A stretch of 64,000 bases of DNA from Shewanella maritima (GTDB lineage Bacteria; Pseudomonadota; Gammaproteobacteria; Enterobacterales; Shewanellaceae): contig NZ_CP036200.1 in the NCBI RefSeq assembly GCF_004295345.1, positions 3,130,001-3,194,000 of the forward strand. Direction: 5' to 3'. Numbering within the stretch: position 1 is the first letter of the stretch; each line of letters starts with the position of its first letter. A program made the position numbers and the translations under genes. A model generated the notes under the pieces. That model saw only the letters and a program-made list of their open reading frames with translations. It had not been told where the DNA came from and did no database searches. Of the stretch, positions 11,127 to 19,484 are shown in pieces.

Positions 11127-11612
11127 TTAGTCAATATCTAATGCTTCAGGCGATAAGATAATGCCGGTGTTGTCAGCATAAATGTGATCGCCAGGCAGGA
11201 AGGTCACACCGCCAAAGTTAACCGGAATTTCAACTTCGCCAACACTGTGTTGATCAGCGCCAACTGGAATAGAGGCGAGTGCCTGAATACCAATATCGAA
11301 ATCTTCCAATGCATCAACGTCGCGCACGGTGCCGTAGACGATAATGCCTTCCCAGTTATTGTTAACGGCTGTTTCTACAATAGCGGCGTCTAGCAGGGCA
11401 CGGCGCAGTGAGCCTCCACCATCAACTAGGAGTACCTTACCCTCACCATCTTCTTGAAGTGCTTCGGCGATAAGACCGTTGTCTTCAAAACACTTAATTG
11501 TACTAATTGCACCACCGAAAGAGCTGCAGCCACCAAAATTGCTGAACATAGGTTCGACGACATCGACCACATCAATATACATATCGCATAGTTCTGAGGT
11601 GTTGTATTCCAT
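11127..11612 (-). CDS. rraA: Ribonuclease E activity regulator RraA
   Basis: RraA binds RNase E and inhibits RNA turnover in enterobacteria; the fold resembles a methyltransferase/aldolase but lacks that activity in E. coli. The 161-residue protein shows the family core: [14 protein letters not shown] (about 23-36), [19 protein letters not shown] (about 57-75) and [14 protein letters not shown] near residues 94-107. GGAGTTATCT precedes the ATG. The gene is monocistronic: a terminator follows and a large gap precedes it. Confidence 0.94.
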   Translation of the reverse strand: MEYNTSELCDMYIDVVDVVEPMFSNFGGCSSFGGAISTIKCFEDNGLIAEALQEDGEGKVLLVDGGGSLRRALLDAAIVETAVNNNWEGIIVYGTVRDVDALEDFDIGIQALASIPVGADQHSVGEVEIPVNFGGVTFLPGDHIYADNTGIILSPEALDID

Positions 11613-11670
11613 AGATAACTCCTAGTGATTAGCGAGGTAATCCTCTGCTATATAAGGCAAAGTTAAATGA

Positions 11671-11676
11671 ATTATA
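11671..11676 (-). promoter_or_regulatory. Possible -10 box of the rraA promoter
   Basis: On the minus strand a consensus TATAAT lies about 60 bp upstream of the rraA start. The matching -35 position is poor (CTTTTA at 17 bp), so this is only a tentative promoter. Confidence 0.3.
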
Positions 11677-11987
11677 TGAGGTTTTGCTGAAAATAAAAGA
11701 GGTATTAATCACGGCTTAGTGGTCAAGGTTTTAATTATTTGTTTACTATTTGGAACTCTTTGTTTTATTATTAAGACGAAAACGTGATTTTTGAGTAATT
11801 TGTTTTCACAAATTGCGGTTTGAGCCTCTGCTCGCCAGTCAATCTTGCTTAAATCCGTTTTCTAGTTACGTACAGGTTTGCCTGGGTACAGTGCGGTTGA
11901 TGCTGTTGGGGGCAATTTTGAGTTTGCTTTAGAGGCACGGACCCCTCGTTACGCTTATGGATGGCAGAGAGCCTGAAAGAGGTTCTT
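11677..11987. other. Non-coding gap between rraA and the YgjV-like gene
   Basis: About 310 bp between divergent genes. Apart from the possible rraA -10 box at its left edge I see no gene, repeat or terminator; both promoters must lie here. Confidence 0.5.
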
Positions 11988-12236
11988 ATGGAAAATATTA
12001 ATAACGTTGAATTATTGGGTTATCTTGCGTCGGTAATGGTAGCAATATCTTTAATGATGAAAGATATCATTTGGCTGCGTTGGATTAATTTTATCGGTTG
12101 TGCACTGTTTACCGTCTATGGCTACGCCATTGATGCATGGCCGGTTGCAGGGATGAACGCCTTTGTTGCTTGTATCAACATCTATCACCTAACTAAGATT
12201 TACCACGGTAAATTTACTCAAGCGCAAACTGCTTGA
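11988..12236 (+). CDS. Small inner-membrane protein, YgjV-like
   Basis: The start at 11988 is chosen because AGAGG lies five bases upstream; an in-frame ATG at 11961 has no ribosome site. The 82-residue product is almost entirely hydrophobic with three short membrane segments (about 8-24, 29-47 and 50-68) and ends in a hydrophilic tail (KIYHGKFTQAQTA). The pattern LGYLASVMVAISLMMKD, then INFIGCALFTVYG, resembles the YgjV family of small membrane proteins. No function is known. It stands alone with its own terminator. Confidence 0.75.
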   Translation: MENINNVELLGYLASVMVAISLMMKDIIWLRWINFIGCALFTVYGYAIDAWPVAGMNAFVACINIYHLTKIYHGKFTQAQTA

Positions 12237-12260
12237 GGCTAAACGCTACACGAATACTTT

Positions 12261-12292
12261 AAAGCTCTAATCGCAAAGGTTAGGGCTTTTTT
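12261..12292 (+). terminator. Terminator after the YgjV-like gene
   Basis: AAAGC-T-CTAA pairs with TTAG-G-GCTTT across a short loop, followed by six T on the plus strand; it lies 25 bp after the stop codon. Confidence 0.75.
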
Positions 12293-12553
12293 GATCTGCG
12301 AGCCTTCTTCAACGTCGCATATTGCTGCTATCTAGGTCTTTTCTCTAGCTCATTTTCTGTGAGAGCCAGTTGTTCTCCCTCGACCATTTACTGGACACTT
12401 GTCATAAATGTTTAGGCAAACTGTCATTTACTAGTCATTGCTCATTTTTATCTTGTAAGCATAACTAAAGGCTTGCTGTTATTTAGCCAGAATATGGGTT
12501 ATCCAAGCGAAGAAGCACAAGCTTCAGGCAAGGTTGCAAGCAAGGAGTGAGCG
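12293..12553. other. Gap before the PAP2 gene
   Basis: About 260 bp. No gene, repeat or strong hairpin was seen; AAGGAGTGAGCG just before 12554 is the ribosome site of the next gene. Confidence 0.5.
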
Positions 12554-13069
12554 ATGAAGCAACAGTTAGGGTACTGGGATCAGCAGTGGTTTTATAAAAC
12601 GGTTAATTTTGCGCAAATGCGTGATTTACAAGCTCTTGCGCTGCGCATCTCATCAACCGGCAATGGGCCGCTTTATGTTGTCGCAGCGCTGGCACTGCTG
12701 CTTATTCATGAGCAAGGCAGCGCGTTCTTTTACGCTGGCATGGTGAGCTTTGCCATCGAATTACCACTTTATCTGCTGCTTAAAAATGCTATTCGCCGTA
12801 CGCGGCCATGTCATAGTCTCGCTGGTATTAGTGCAAGCTTTGAGCCATCTGACAAGTTCAGTCTTCCCTCGGGTCACAGTGCTGCGGCGTTTGTCATGGC
12901 GAGTTTGGTTTATTGGTTTTTTCCTGTGATGGCACCACTTACTTTTGCTTGGGCTAGCTTGATTGCCATATCACGGGTGATGTTAGGCGTGCATTACCCG
13001 CTCGATATTGTCGCGGGTATGAGTTTAGGAATGGGCTCAGTTTGGTGCGCTTATAACCTGTTTCACTAG
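12554..13069 (+). CDS. PAP2-family membrane phosphatase
   Basis: A 171-residue integral membrane phosphatase of the type 2 phosphatidic acid phosphatase family. The three catalytic motifs are present: KNAIRRTRPC (KxxxxxxRP, about 77-86), PSGHS (about 105-109) and SRVMLGVHYPLDI (SRxxxxxHxxxD, about 141-153). Five or six hydrophobic segments are visible. Family members dephosphorylate undecaprenyl pyrophosphate, phosphatidylglycerophosphate or lipid A; the substrate cannot be told from the sequence. GGAGTGAGCG upstream supports the start. It is followed 97 bp later by a glycosyltransferase gene on the same strand, so a shared envelope role is possible. Confidence 0.88.
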   Translation: MKQQLGYWDQQWFYKTVNFAQMRDLQALALRISSTGNGPLYVVAALALLLIHEQGSAFFYAGMVSFAIELPLYLLLKNAIRRTRPCHSLAGISASFEPSDKFSLPSGHSAAAFVMASLVYWFFPVMAPLTFAWASLIAISRVMLGVHYPLDIVAGMSLGMGSVWCAYNLFH

Positions 13070-13166
13070 CAAGCAGACCGGAGCTTAGCAGGTCAGGCAC
13101 ACGATTAATCTATAGATAAAACCGTCCAGTCATATAGCAATAGATTAGCAAAAGGAATACGAGTTA

Positions 13167-14114
13167 ATGAATCTACTCTATGGTGTTCAAGGCACAGGGA
13201 ATGGCCACATCAGCCGCGCGCGAGTGATGGCAAAGTCACTTGCAAAGCAAAATATCAATGTCGATTTTCTATTTTCTGGTCGTGACGAGTCGCAGTATTT
13301 CGATATGCAGTGCTTTGGTGATTACCAAACTCGAAAAGGCATGACCTTTGTCAGCGACAAAGGTCGCATTAGTTACCTAAAAACGGGTAAGCATAATTTA
13401 TTGTCGCCAATCCGCACCGAGGTGAATCAATTAGATTTATCTGAGTACGATTTAGTGCTTAATGATTATGAACCTGTATCTGCCTGGGCGGCTAAACGTC
13501 AGGGAGTAAAATCGATTGCGATAAGTCATCAGGCTGCACTTAAGTACCCGGTACCTAAGCGCAGCTCTAGTTGGTTTAATGATTTATTGATTAATCATTT
13601 TGCCCCAGTGGATGTATCGTTAGGGTGTCACTGGCATCATTTTGGTTATCCAATCTTGCCGCCTTTTGTTGACGTTGATCATCTAGGTGTCGGTGATAGT
13701 AACAAGGTTTTAGTTTACCTTCCGTTTGAAAGCGCTGATGAAATCGTCGCCTTTTTACGAACTGTCGACAGCGTTGAATTTATTGTTTATCACAAACAAA
13801 AACCATCTTTACCCTTGCCTGAACATATTCAATGGAACGGGTTTGATCGTGACGGTTTCAAACGTCATATGGCGCAGTGCAGTGGAGTGATTGGTAATGC
13901 CGGGTTTGAGCTTGCAAGTGAAGCCATGGCGTTAGGGAAAAAGCTGCTGGTTAAGCCTCTTCTTGGGCAATTTGAGCAATATGCTAATGTAGCGGCCTTA
14001 GAATTACTGGCTGCAGCTGAGAGTATGGCGTCATTGGACTTAACTGTACTCAAGCGCTGGTTAAAAAAGCCATCACCTGCACCGATTGATTACCCTCAAG
14101 TGGGGATACACTAG
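13167..14114 (+). CDS. MJ1255/VC2487-family glycosyltransferase, C-terminal tail frameshifted
   Basis: A GT-B-fold glycosyltransferase-like protein of the MJ1255/VC2487 family, related to MurG/UDP-glucosyltransferases. The N-terminus has GVQGTGNGHISRARV, the glycine-rich nucleotide-sugar loop; the C-terminal half has NAGFELASEAMALGKKLL near 251-268 and the conserved QFEQYANA-like segment QFEQYANVAAL. The frame stops at 14114 after DYPQVGIH. The next frame, 14114-14215, continues without a break and encodes VNWILAGDWHDTRSLCDD followed by LWNQVELPDNWRKKQ, which looks like the natural family tail. One base appears missing near 14101-14106 in a GGGG run. Substrate unknown; probably cytoplasmic face of the inner membrane. 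Confidence 0.85.
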   Translation: MNLLYGVQGTGNGHISRARVMAKSLAKQNINVDFLFSGRDESQYFDMQCFGDYQTRKGMTFVSDKGRISYLKTGKHNLLSPIRTEVNQLDLSEYDLVLNDYEPVSAWAAKRQGVKSIAISHQAALKYPVPKRSSSWFNDLLINHFAPVDVSLGCHWHHFGYPILPPFVDVDHLGVGDSNKVLVYLPFESADEIVAFLRTVDSVEFIVYHKQKPSLPLPEHIQWNGFDRDGFKRHMAQCSGVIGNAGFELASEAMALGKKLLVKPLLGQFEQYANVAALELLAAAESMASLDLTVLKRWLKKPSPAPIDYPQVGIH

Positions 14115-14234
14115 TGAATTGGATTCTCGCTGGTGATTGGCACGATACAAGAAGCTTGTGTGATGACCTATGGAACCAAGTCGAGTTACCCGACAACTGG
14201 CGTAAAAAGCAATAGGATGACTCAGTAAAAAGCA

Positions 14235-14260
14235 AAAAAGCACACCTATGTGTGCTTTTT
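14235..14260. terminator. Bidirectional terminator between the glycosyltransferase and rsd
   Basis: GCACAC (14240-14245) pairs with GTGTGC (14250-14255), loop CTAT, flanked by AAAAA and TTTTT, so it can end transcripts from both converging genes. Confidence 0.85.
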
Positions 14261-14290
14261 GCGATGAGGGGGGATGTCAACTAATCGTAT

Positions 14291-14767
14291 TTACGCAGTC
14301 ATTGAATGGCGTGAATGCAAAATCTCCAGCAGTTGATCTTCAAGCTCAAAGCGAGATTCCATACTTTGTGCTAGTGAAGATAGGTCTCCATCAAGTTGAT
14401 AGAGGGTTTTCTCGTCTGCAATTTCGGAGTATTTGTCGTTAAAGTCTAATGCTGTGTCAGTGCTTTTGCTGATCTGGGGCAGTAGTAGTTGCGCTGTGTT
14501 ATGGCTTTCTGCGCCATGTTTCTCACAAGCAGACACTACATTGTTGTATACCTCAAAGTGGCCTTCAGAGACATAATCAACCAGTTGCGCACAGAACTGT
14601 TTAACTTCATCTACAGTTGGCAAGGTTTTGTCATCGCGGGAGTAGGGTGCTAAGCCTGCAAGCATAAAGTACTGAATTAACAGCTTACGCCTGTGGTTAA
14701 GCCACTGGTCAATCAGTTTGTTTGAACCGCCCCATCTTTGCTCAGCTTTCTCTAGTTTAGTCAGCAT
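14291..14767 (-). CDS. rsd: Regulator of sigma D (Rsd, anti-sigma-70)
   Basis: Rsd binds the housekeeping sigma factor in stationary phase and frees core RNA polymerase for alternative sigma factors. The 158-residue product matches the all-helical Rsd/AlgQ family: GGSNKLIDQWLNHRRKLLIQ (13-32), QLVDYVSEGHFEVYNNV (about 61-77) and the C-terminal ESRFELEDQLLEIL. Position next to hemE, as in enterobacteria, supports the call. It is transcribed leftward, away from hemE. Confidence 0.92.
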   Translation of the reverse strand: MLTKLEKAEQRWGGSNKLIDQWLNHRRKLLIQYFMLAGLAPYSRDDKTLPTVDEVKQFCAQLVDYVSEGHFEVYNNVVSACEKHGAESHNTAQLLLPQISKSTDTALDFNDKYSEIADEKTLYQLDGDLSSLAQSMESRFELEDQLLEILHSRHSMTA

Positions 14768-14920
14768 GACACACCCCGCTCGGCAACTTTCTCATAACAT
14801 CTAATGTATTGAAAAATGCCTGTAGTGATCAACTATTTTATCGCAAAAATCACTCAAATACAGTTTAAGCAAATGTGTCTAATGATGCAGTATAAAGTCG
14901 TATGTTGGAATTAAGGCAAT

Positions 14921-14952
14921 AAAAAACCCAGTGATAGTCGCCTATCACTGGG
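14921..14952 (-). terminator. Strong orphan terminator on the minus strand
   Basis: Perfect 11-bp stem with a 4-base loop and T6 on the minus strand; it closes the candidate small RNA described at 14921-15009. Confidence 0.8.
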
Positions 14953-15009
14953 CAAGTAAAGATACGTTGGGCTCGATTTATCGGGCTTCTTGATTGTTCT
15001 TGCTAGCGC
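14921..15009 (-). ncRNA. Candidate small RNA, about 89 nt, between rsd and hemE
   Basis: On the minus strand a promoter-like pair (TTGCAC at 15039-15044, 17-bp spacer, TATAAA at 15016-15021) predicts a start near 15009. An 11-bp perfect stem (CCCAGTGATAG, 14927-14937, with 14942-14952) and loop TCGC, followed on the minus strand by six T, ends at about 14921. No open frame lies between. A small internal hairpin (CGAT-AA-ATCG) is also present. The terminator does not belong to rsd (it is upstream of it) or to hemE (opposite strand). I do not recognise it as a known sRNA; Hfq-type tail (T-run after a strong stem) is compatible. All inference from sequence. Confidence 0.55.
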
Positions 15010-15015
15010 ACAGTT

Positions 15016-15044
15016 TTTATATCAAAGGCTTTGTTGTGGTGCAA
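15016..15044 (-). promoter_or_regulatory. Sigma-70-like promoter for the candidate small RNA
   Basis: TTGCAC and TATAAA on the minus strand, separated by exactly 17 bp. Both boxes are close to consensus and the predicted start lies about 90 bp before a strong terminator. Confidence 0.55.
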
Positions 15045-15233
15045 CAGTTTAAAGATTAATTTTGTCGTTTTACGCAAAAGTAGGGGGTTTTGTGAGCTTG
15101 TTAAGCCTATGTGTGCTATTTGCGCGGGAGATTTAGGGATTGCTCACATAAATTTAGCTTGAGTGGTTACATTAATCACGTAAGTGCTAAACTACGCGCC
15201 AGCGGATATCACAATAAGTAGGAAGAAAGCCAA

Positions 15234-16298
15234 ATGGCAGAACTAAAGAATGATCGTTATTTACGCGCTTTATTAAAACAACCTGTTGATAGAACTCCTA
15301 TCTGGATGATGCGTCAAGCTGGTCGCTATCTACCAGAATACAAAGCAACTCGTGCTGAAGCGGGTGATTTTATGTCGCTTTGTAAGAACCACGACTTAGC
15401 GTGTGAAGTGACGCTGCAACCACTACGTCGCTATGACTTAGACGCCGCTATCTTATTCTCAGATATCCTAACTATCCCTGATGCGATGGGCTTAGGCTTA
15501 TACTTCGAAACTGGCGAAGGCCCGCGTTTTGAGCGTCCAACCGACACTATCGACGCCATCAAAAAGTTAGCTGTACCTGATCCAGAGGACGAGCTTGGCT
15601 ATGTAATGAAAGCCGTAAGCACGATTCGTCGTGAACTTAAAGGTGATGTGCCACTAATTGGTTTCTCTGGTTCACCATGGACACTAGCAACTTATATGGT
15701 TGAAGGTGGTTCAAGCAAAGCGTTTGAAAAAATTAAGAAAATGGCTTACGAAGAGCCAGCAACGCTGCACCTATTACTAGATAAACTAGCTGACTCAGTG
15801 ACTTCATACCTAAATGCTCAAGTCGCTAACGGTGCGCAATCGCTAATGATCTTTGACTCTTGGGGCGGCGCATTATCTCACCACGCTTACCGTGAGTTCT
15901 CACTGCGCTACATGCAAAAAATCGTTGATGGTTTAACTCGCCACGCTGACGGTCGTCAAGTACCTGTGACGCTGTTCACTAAAGGTGGCGGTTTATGGCT
16001 TGAAGCAATGGCTGAAACAGGCTGTGACGCACTAGGTTTAGACTGGACTGTTGATATTGGTGACGCTCGCCGCCGTGTAGGTGAGAAAGTTGCACTGCAA
16101 GGTAACATGGATCCATCTGTACTTTATGGTACACCTGAGCGTATTCACCAAGAAGTTGACCAAATTTTATCTTCATACGGTGAAGGTACTGGTCACGTAT
16201 TTAACCTTGGTCATGGTATTCACCAGCATGTTAATCCTGAGCACGCTGGCGCATTCATTAACTCTGTACATGAGTTATCGCCTAAGTATCATAAGTAG
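15234..16298 (+). CDS. hemE: Uroporphyrinogen decarboxylase
   Basis: HemE removes four carboxyl groups from uroporphyrinogen III to give coproporphyrinogen III in haem synthesis. The 354-residue protein has the signature [20 protein letters not shown] (18-37) containing the substrate-binding arginines, [15 protein letters not shown] (about 74-88) and [16 protein letters not shown] (about 143-158). AGGAAG nine bases before the ATG supports the start. It stands alone with a terminator about 50 bp downstream. Codon use is more constrained than in neighbours, in keeping with good expression. Confidence 0.98.
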   Translation: MAELKNDRYLRALLKQPVDRTPIWMMRQAGRYLPEYKATRAEAGDFMSLCKNHDLACEVTLQPLRRYDLDAAILFSDILTIPDAMGLGLYFETGEGPRFERPTDTIDAIKKLAVPDPEDELGYVMKAVSTIRRELKGDVPLIGFSGSPWTLATYMVEGGSSKAFEKIKKMAYEEPATLHLLLDKLADSVTSYLNAQVANGAQSLMIFDSWGGALSHHAYREFSLRYMQKIVDGLTRHADGRQVPVTLFTKGGGLWLEAMAETGCDALGLDWTVDIGDARRRVGEKVALQGNMDPSVLYGTPERIHQEVDQILSSYGEGTGHVFNLGHGIHQHVNPEHAGAFINSVHELSPKYHK

Positions 16299-16347
16299 TA
16301 ACAACCTGTACTAAAGATAATCATTGCTGAAAAGCAGTGATTTGAAA

Positions 16348-16371
16348 GCGAGCCAATAGGCTCGCTTTTTT
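16348..16371 (+). terminator. Terminator after hemE
   Basis: GCGAGCC (16348-16354) and GGCTCGC (16359-16365) with loop AATA, followed by six T. Confidence 0.9.
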
Positions 16372-16535
16372 GTGCTCATTTTTCATCTTTTTTACGTATT
16401 AAGACGTTAATGCTTGCTGAGTATTGGCAGGCTATGAGTTGCAACCTATTAAGGTTGTTAATAGTATCTAACTATAAATTGAACTTCATTTTATAGATAT
16501 TATAGTTGACCCAAAAATTGAGAGAGGACAAAGCG

Positions 16536-16748
16536 ATGAAAATACCACTTATTATTAGTCTGGTTTGTATAGCGGTTTTCTTAGGTTTAATCATGGGAGG
16601 TGCCCATACCGTCTATGTCGCTTATGGTGACACCATCACCGGTCAATACGCAGTGGCTGGCCTGATATGCATCATGTGGGGCGCACTGATCGCAGCATTT
16701 GTTAGTCCATTTGTGCCGAAATTACTACGTAGCTATAAAGAAGGTTAA
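16536..16748 (+). CDS. Small two-span membrane protein, unknown function
   Basis: The start at 16536 has GAGAGGAC eight bases upstream; the in-frame ATG at 16506 would put this site inside the gene. The 70-residue product has two hydrophobic segments (about 3-22 and 36-60) with a short hydrophilic turn between (AYGDTITGQY) and a basic tail (KLLRSYKEG), suggesting both ends are cytoplasmic. I do not recognise the family. It is monocistronic, flanked by terminators. Confidence 0.7.
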   Translation: MKIPLIISLVCIAVFLGLIMGGAHTVYVAYGDTITGQYAVAGLICIMWGALIAAFVSPFVPKLLRSYKEG

Positions 16749-16832
16749 ATCAGGTCCAGACTGATCTCACCATGGCTGAGCTTATCAAGGGTGAGTTCAT
16801 CTAGAGCGCTTCAAATTAACGACGCATCAATG

Positions 16833-16858
16833 AAAGGGGAGTTTAAGGCCCCCTTTTT
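16833..16858 (+). terminator. Terminator after the small membrane protein gene
   Basis: AAGGGG (16834-16839) pairs with CCCCTT after a 9-10-base loop, followed by a T run on the plus strand. Confidence 0.65.
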
Positions 16859-16950
16859 AGTGGCTAGCATTTAGTGGTTAACTAACCAGAACTAGATTAT
16901 TAGCTGCTCAATTTAATCAGTAAGATTTAGCACGCAGCTTTTTGGCTATT

Positions 16951-18504
16951 TTAAGGCAAGCTAAGGACTGATTTAGGGCTGCTAAGTTCAATTAAAAACT
17001 GGCTACCTTGTCCTGGTGAGCTGTGAATATCAATCTTACATTTTAGCAGCTGCAATAATTGCCTGACGATGGCGAGTCCGACACCCAGTTGTGGCAGGGT
17101 TTGGTTTTGCTCAAAGCTCAAGCTTGCTTGTTTACGCTGCTGAGAAAGCGACAATTGCCTTAATGCTTCAACCTCATGTTGATGCATACCTGAGCCAGTA
17201 TCTTCCACTGTGAGCCATTGCTGCTCGCCAACGTGCTTGGTGTATAAACGGATCTCGCCGCCTTTAGGTGTGTAGCGTAGAGCGTTGTCGATAAGGTTAC
17301 TGATCACCCGGCGCATTAATTGCGGGTCAGTTTCGACAATTTGCTGCGGCTCAATATCAAATAACAAGCTAATCTGCAGTTTGTTGGCTCTTGGGGTAAA
17401 TGTGCTGTGCAGCTCATTGGTTAATTCAATCAAATATACGGGCTTTATTTGGGCGTTAATCTGGCCGTTTTCAAGTGCTGCTAGCTCAAGTAGCTGGGCT
17501 AGCAATTGCTGAAGTGTCTGCCCCGAATTAGCCGCATATTGAATCAATGCTGTATCTCGCTCGCCTTCTGGCAAAATCAGCCAGGTATCTATGTAACCAA
17601 GTAGTGCGGTTAGCGGCGTTTTTAAATCGTGAGACAGGTGCAACAGAAAGTCATGCTTTGCTTGTTGCTGGCGCTTAACTTGTTGTTGTTTTTGTTGAAT
17701 TTGCGCGAGCAAGTCATTGATATGGCCTGTTAACTCAGTAATTTCACTGCTACCTAAATGGCGTTTGGGCAGGGCTAGCTTAGCTTCCGAGTTTTGATGT
17801 TCCCGGCTGTTATTTTCTAGGCTTTGGTGTGCTAAAGCTGGGCTTTGTGAGTCTTGAATGCGCAGGTGATTAAGATCTTTTACTAGACGGTCGATTGGGC
17901 GAGTGAAGTATCGTAGCAACATAACAAATAGCACTAATGCAAAGATAACCCAAAAACCGATAGTTGCACCCCAAAGCTTGGGCTGATTTTCAGCGCTGAT
18001 CATGGCTTGCCAGCTGTCGTAATCTTCACCACCAATAATGACGTATAAATAACCGCTATGCAGTCCGTCTTGATTGATGAGTTTGCTTACTGAAAAAATT
18101 TTCTTGGTGTCGAGTGAACGCGGATCTGTGCCTAAAATCGGCAATTCGCTGCCTGCGAGAAAGGATTGAATAATCCCCACATCCACGCGTTTACGTTTAA
18201 TTTTTTCTTCTTTGGCGTCGTAAGCAATCACTTTTCCATCTGGGTCGAGGGTATATATCTCAAAGCTAGGTCCTAGTAGCATAAAATCATGGAATGCCTC
18301 TTTTAATGCGGCGTCAGAGGTGATCCCTTGGGACAATAAAGGGTTGATGTGCGCCATATGATCGGCAAGCTCACGATGCAGGTTTTGCTGCACCTGATCG
18401 CGGCTAAATTCATGGTTAAGTTGCAACCACTGCCATAGCGCCATAAACAGTGCGAGTACGATAACGGTGGCAGTGATAAATAAGCGGCTAAAGAGTCGGT
18501 TCAT
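16951..18504 (-). CDS. Sensor histidine kinase with periplasmic domain
   Basis: Membrane histidine kinase of about 517 residues, partner of the response regulator gene 77 bp upstream. Order: membrane helix (about 6-28), periplasmic sensor (about 30-175), second helix (about 180-200), a HAMP-like linker with RPIDRLVKDLNHL, a glutamine-rich coiled coil, the dimerisation/phosphoacceptor motif LSHDLKTPLTALLGY (phosphorylated histidine about 292), then the ATPase domain with N box NLIDNALRYTP, G1 DTGSGM and G2 GVGLAIV. The start at 18504 is preferred because the basic MNRLFSRLF leads straight into the first helix; an alternative ATG lies at 18522. The signal is unknown. Confidence 0.92.
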   Translation of the reverse strand: MNRLFSRLFITATVIVLALFMALWQWLQLNHEFSRDQVQQNLHRELADHMAHINPLLSQGITSDAALKEAFHDFMLLGPSFEIYTLDPDGKVIAYDAKEEKIKRKRVDVGIIQSFLAGSELPILGTDPRSLDTKKIFSVSKLINQDGLHSGYLYVIIGGEDYDSWQAMISAENQPKLWGATIGFWVIFALVLFVMLLRYFTRPIDRLVKDLNHLRIQDSQSPALAHQSLENNSREHQNSEAKLALPKRHLGSSEITELTGHINDLLAQIQQKQQQVKRQQQAKHDFLLHLSHDLKTPLTALLGYIDTWLILPEGERDTALIQYAANSGQTLQQLLAQLLELAALENGQINAQIKPVYLIELTNELHSTFTPRANKLQISLLFDIEPQQIVETDPQLMRRVISNLIDNALRYTPKGGEIRLYTKHVGEQQWLTVEDTGSGMHQHEVEALRQLSLSQQRKQASLSFEQNQTLPQLGVGLAIVRQLLQLLKCKIDIHSSPGQGSQFLIELSSPKSVLSLP

Positions 18505-18581
18505 ATTCGCGCTCGCATACATTTAAGCTAGAACTGAGCTTTAGGCTAGCTTTCAGTGGTTTTAATGGGAGGTCGTTTTCA

Positions 18582-19310
18582 CTAGTGAGCCATCGCTTCC
18601 GGTGGTGAGAATTTATAGCCCACGCCCCAAACGGTTTTAACGAACTCTGCCTCACCGCTGCATTGCGATAGTTTGCTACGCAGGCGGTTAATATGGCTGT
18701 TAACTGTGTGCTCATAGCCTTCATAGCTGTAACCCCATACCGCCTCAAGTAGTTGATTGCGGCTAAATACTTGTTGCGGGTGTTTGGCCAAAAACAGCAA
18801 TAAGTCAAACTCTCTGGCAGTGAGTTCGAGCTCACTGTCAAAGGCAGTCACTTGTCTGGTGGTCGCATTAATACTGAGCCCGTTAAACGCCACTTCTGCT
18901 TGTTGCTCTGTTTGCACTACGCCGCGTCTGAGCAGCGCTTTAACTCTGGCGCGCAATTCAAGCACGCTAAATGGCTTAATTAGGTAGTCATCCGCGCCAG
19001 CTTCTAACCCTAGGACTACGTCCGCTTCTGAGTCTTTCGCGGTGAGCAGCATAATCGGCATCGCCTTACTCTGTTCGCGCAGCTGCTGACATAGCATAAT
19101 CCCGTCACCATCAGGCAGCATGCGGTCGAGTAGGATAAGATCTATACGCTTACTCTCAAGTATCTGTATTGCCTGCTTTAGTGTGCTGGCGTGACATACC
19201 TCATAGTTCATTGACTTGAGGTTAAGCTGCACCAGCTGGGCTAAATCTTGCTCATCTTCGACCAATAAAATGCGCTGTGTGGTGTGTCCGTGTTGTGCGG
19301 TTGCGTTCAT
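18582..19310 (-). CDS. OmpR/PhoB-family response regulator
   Basis: A 242-residue DNA-binding response regulator. The receiver domain (about 13-125) has the acidic pocket VEDEQD, phosphoacceptor D62 in LLDRMLPDG, T90 in LLTAKD and K112 in LIKPF. The winged-helix output domain follows (about 145-238) with LTAREFDLLLFLAKHPQQVF near 163-182, VWGYSYEGYEHTVNSHINRL and VKTVWGVGYKF. It is transcribed together with the histidine kinase downstream. The upstream neighbours are two spondin-domain genes on the same strand, which may be part of its regulon; that is inference from position. Confidence 0.94.
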   Translation of the reverse strand: MNATAQHGHTTQRILLVEDEQDLAQLVQLNLKSMNYEVCHASTLKQAIQILESKRIDLILLDRMLPDGDGIMLCQQLREQSKAMPIMLLTAKDSEADVVLGLEAGADDYLIKPFSVLELRARVKALLRRGVVQTEQQAEVAFNGLSINATTRQVTAFDSELELTAREFDLLLFLAKHPQQVFSRNQLLEAVWGYSYEGYEHTVNSHINRLRSKLSQCSGEAEFVKTVWGVGYKFSPPEAMAH

Positions 19311-19385
19311 CCCGATCTCTCCGGCCTGTGTTTATCAGCATAAGCTCATAGACAAGCAGACCTGTATCGAGCGCAATAAATTTCA

Positions 19386-19450
19386 GCGTGATGAAAAATA
19401 AACCGATTGGTTTTGGGAAGCGGTAAACCAAGCGGTAGATTTCATCACGC
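19386..19450. repeat. 11-bp inverted repeat upstream of the response regulator gene
   Basis: GCGTGATGAAA (19386-19396) and TTTCATCACGC (19440-19450) are perfect inverted copies 43 bp apart, with a smaller palindrome (AAACC-GATT-GGTTT) inside. It lies between the spondin lipoprotein stop and the response regulator start, and lacks a T run, so an operator or mRNA structure is more likely than a terminator. Confidence 0.6.
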
Positions 19451-19484
19451 CGAAAATGCACTAGTTAAGGCGTAAAAAGTCAGC

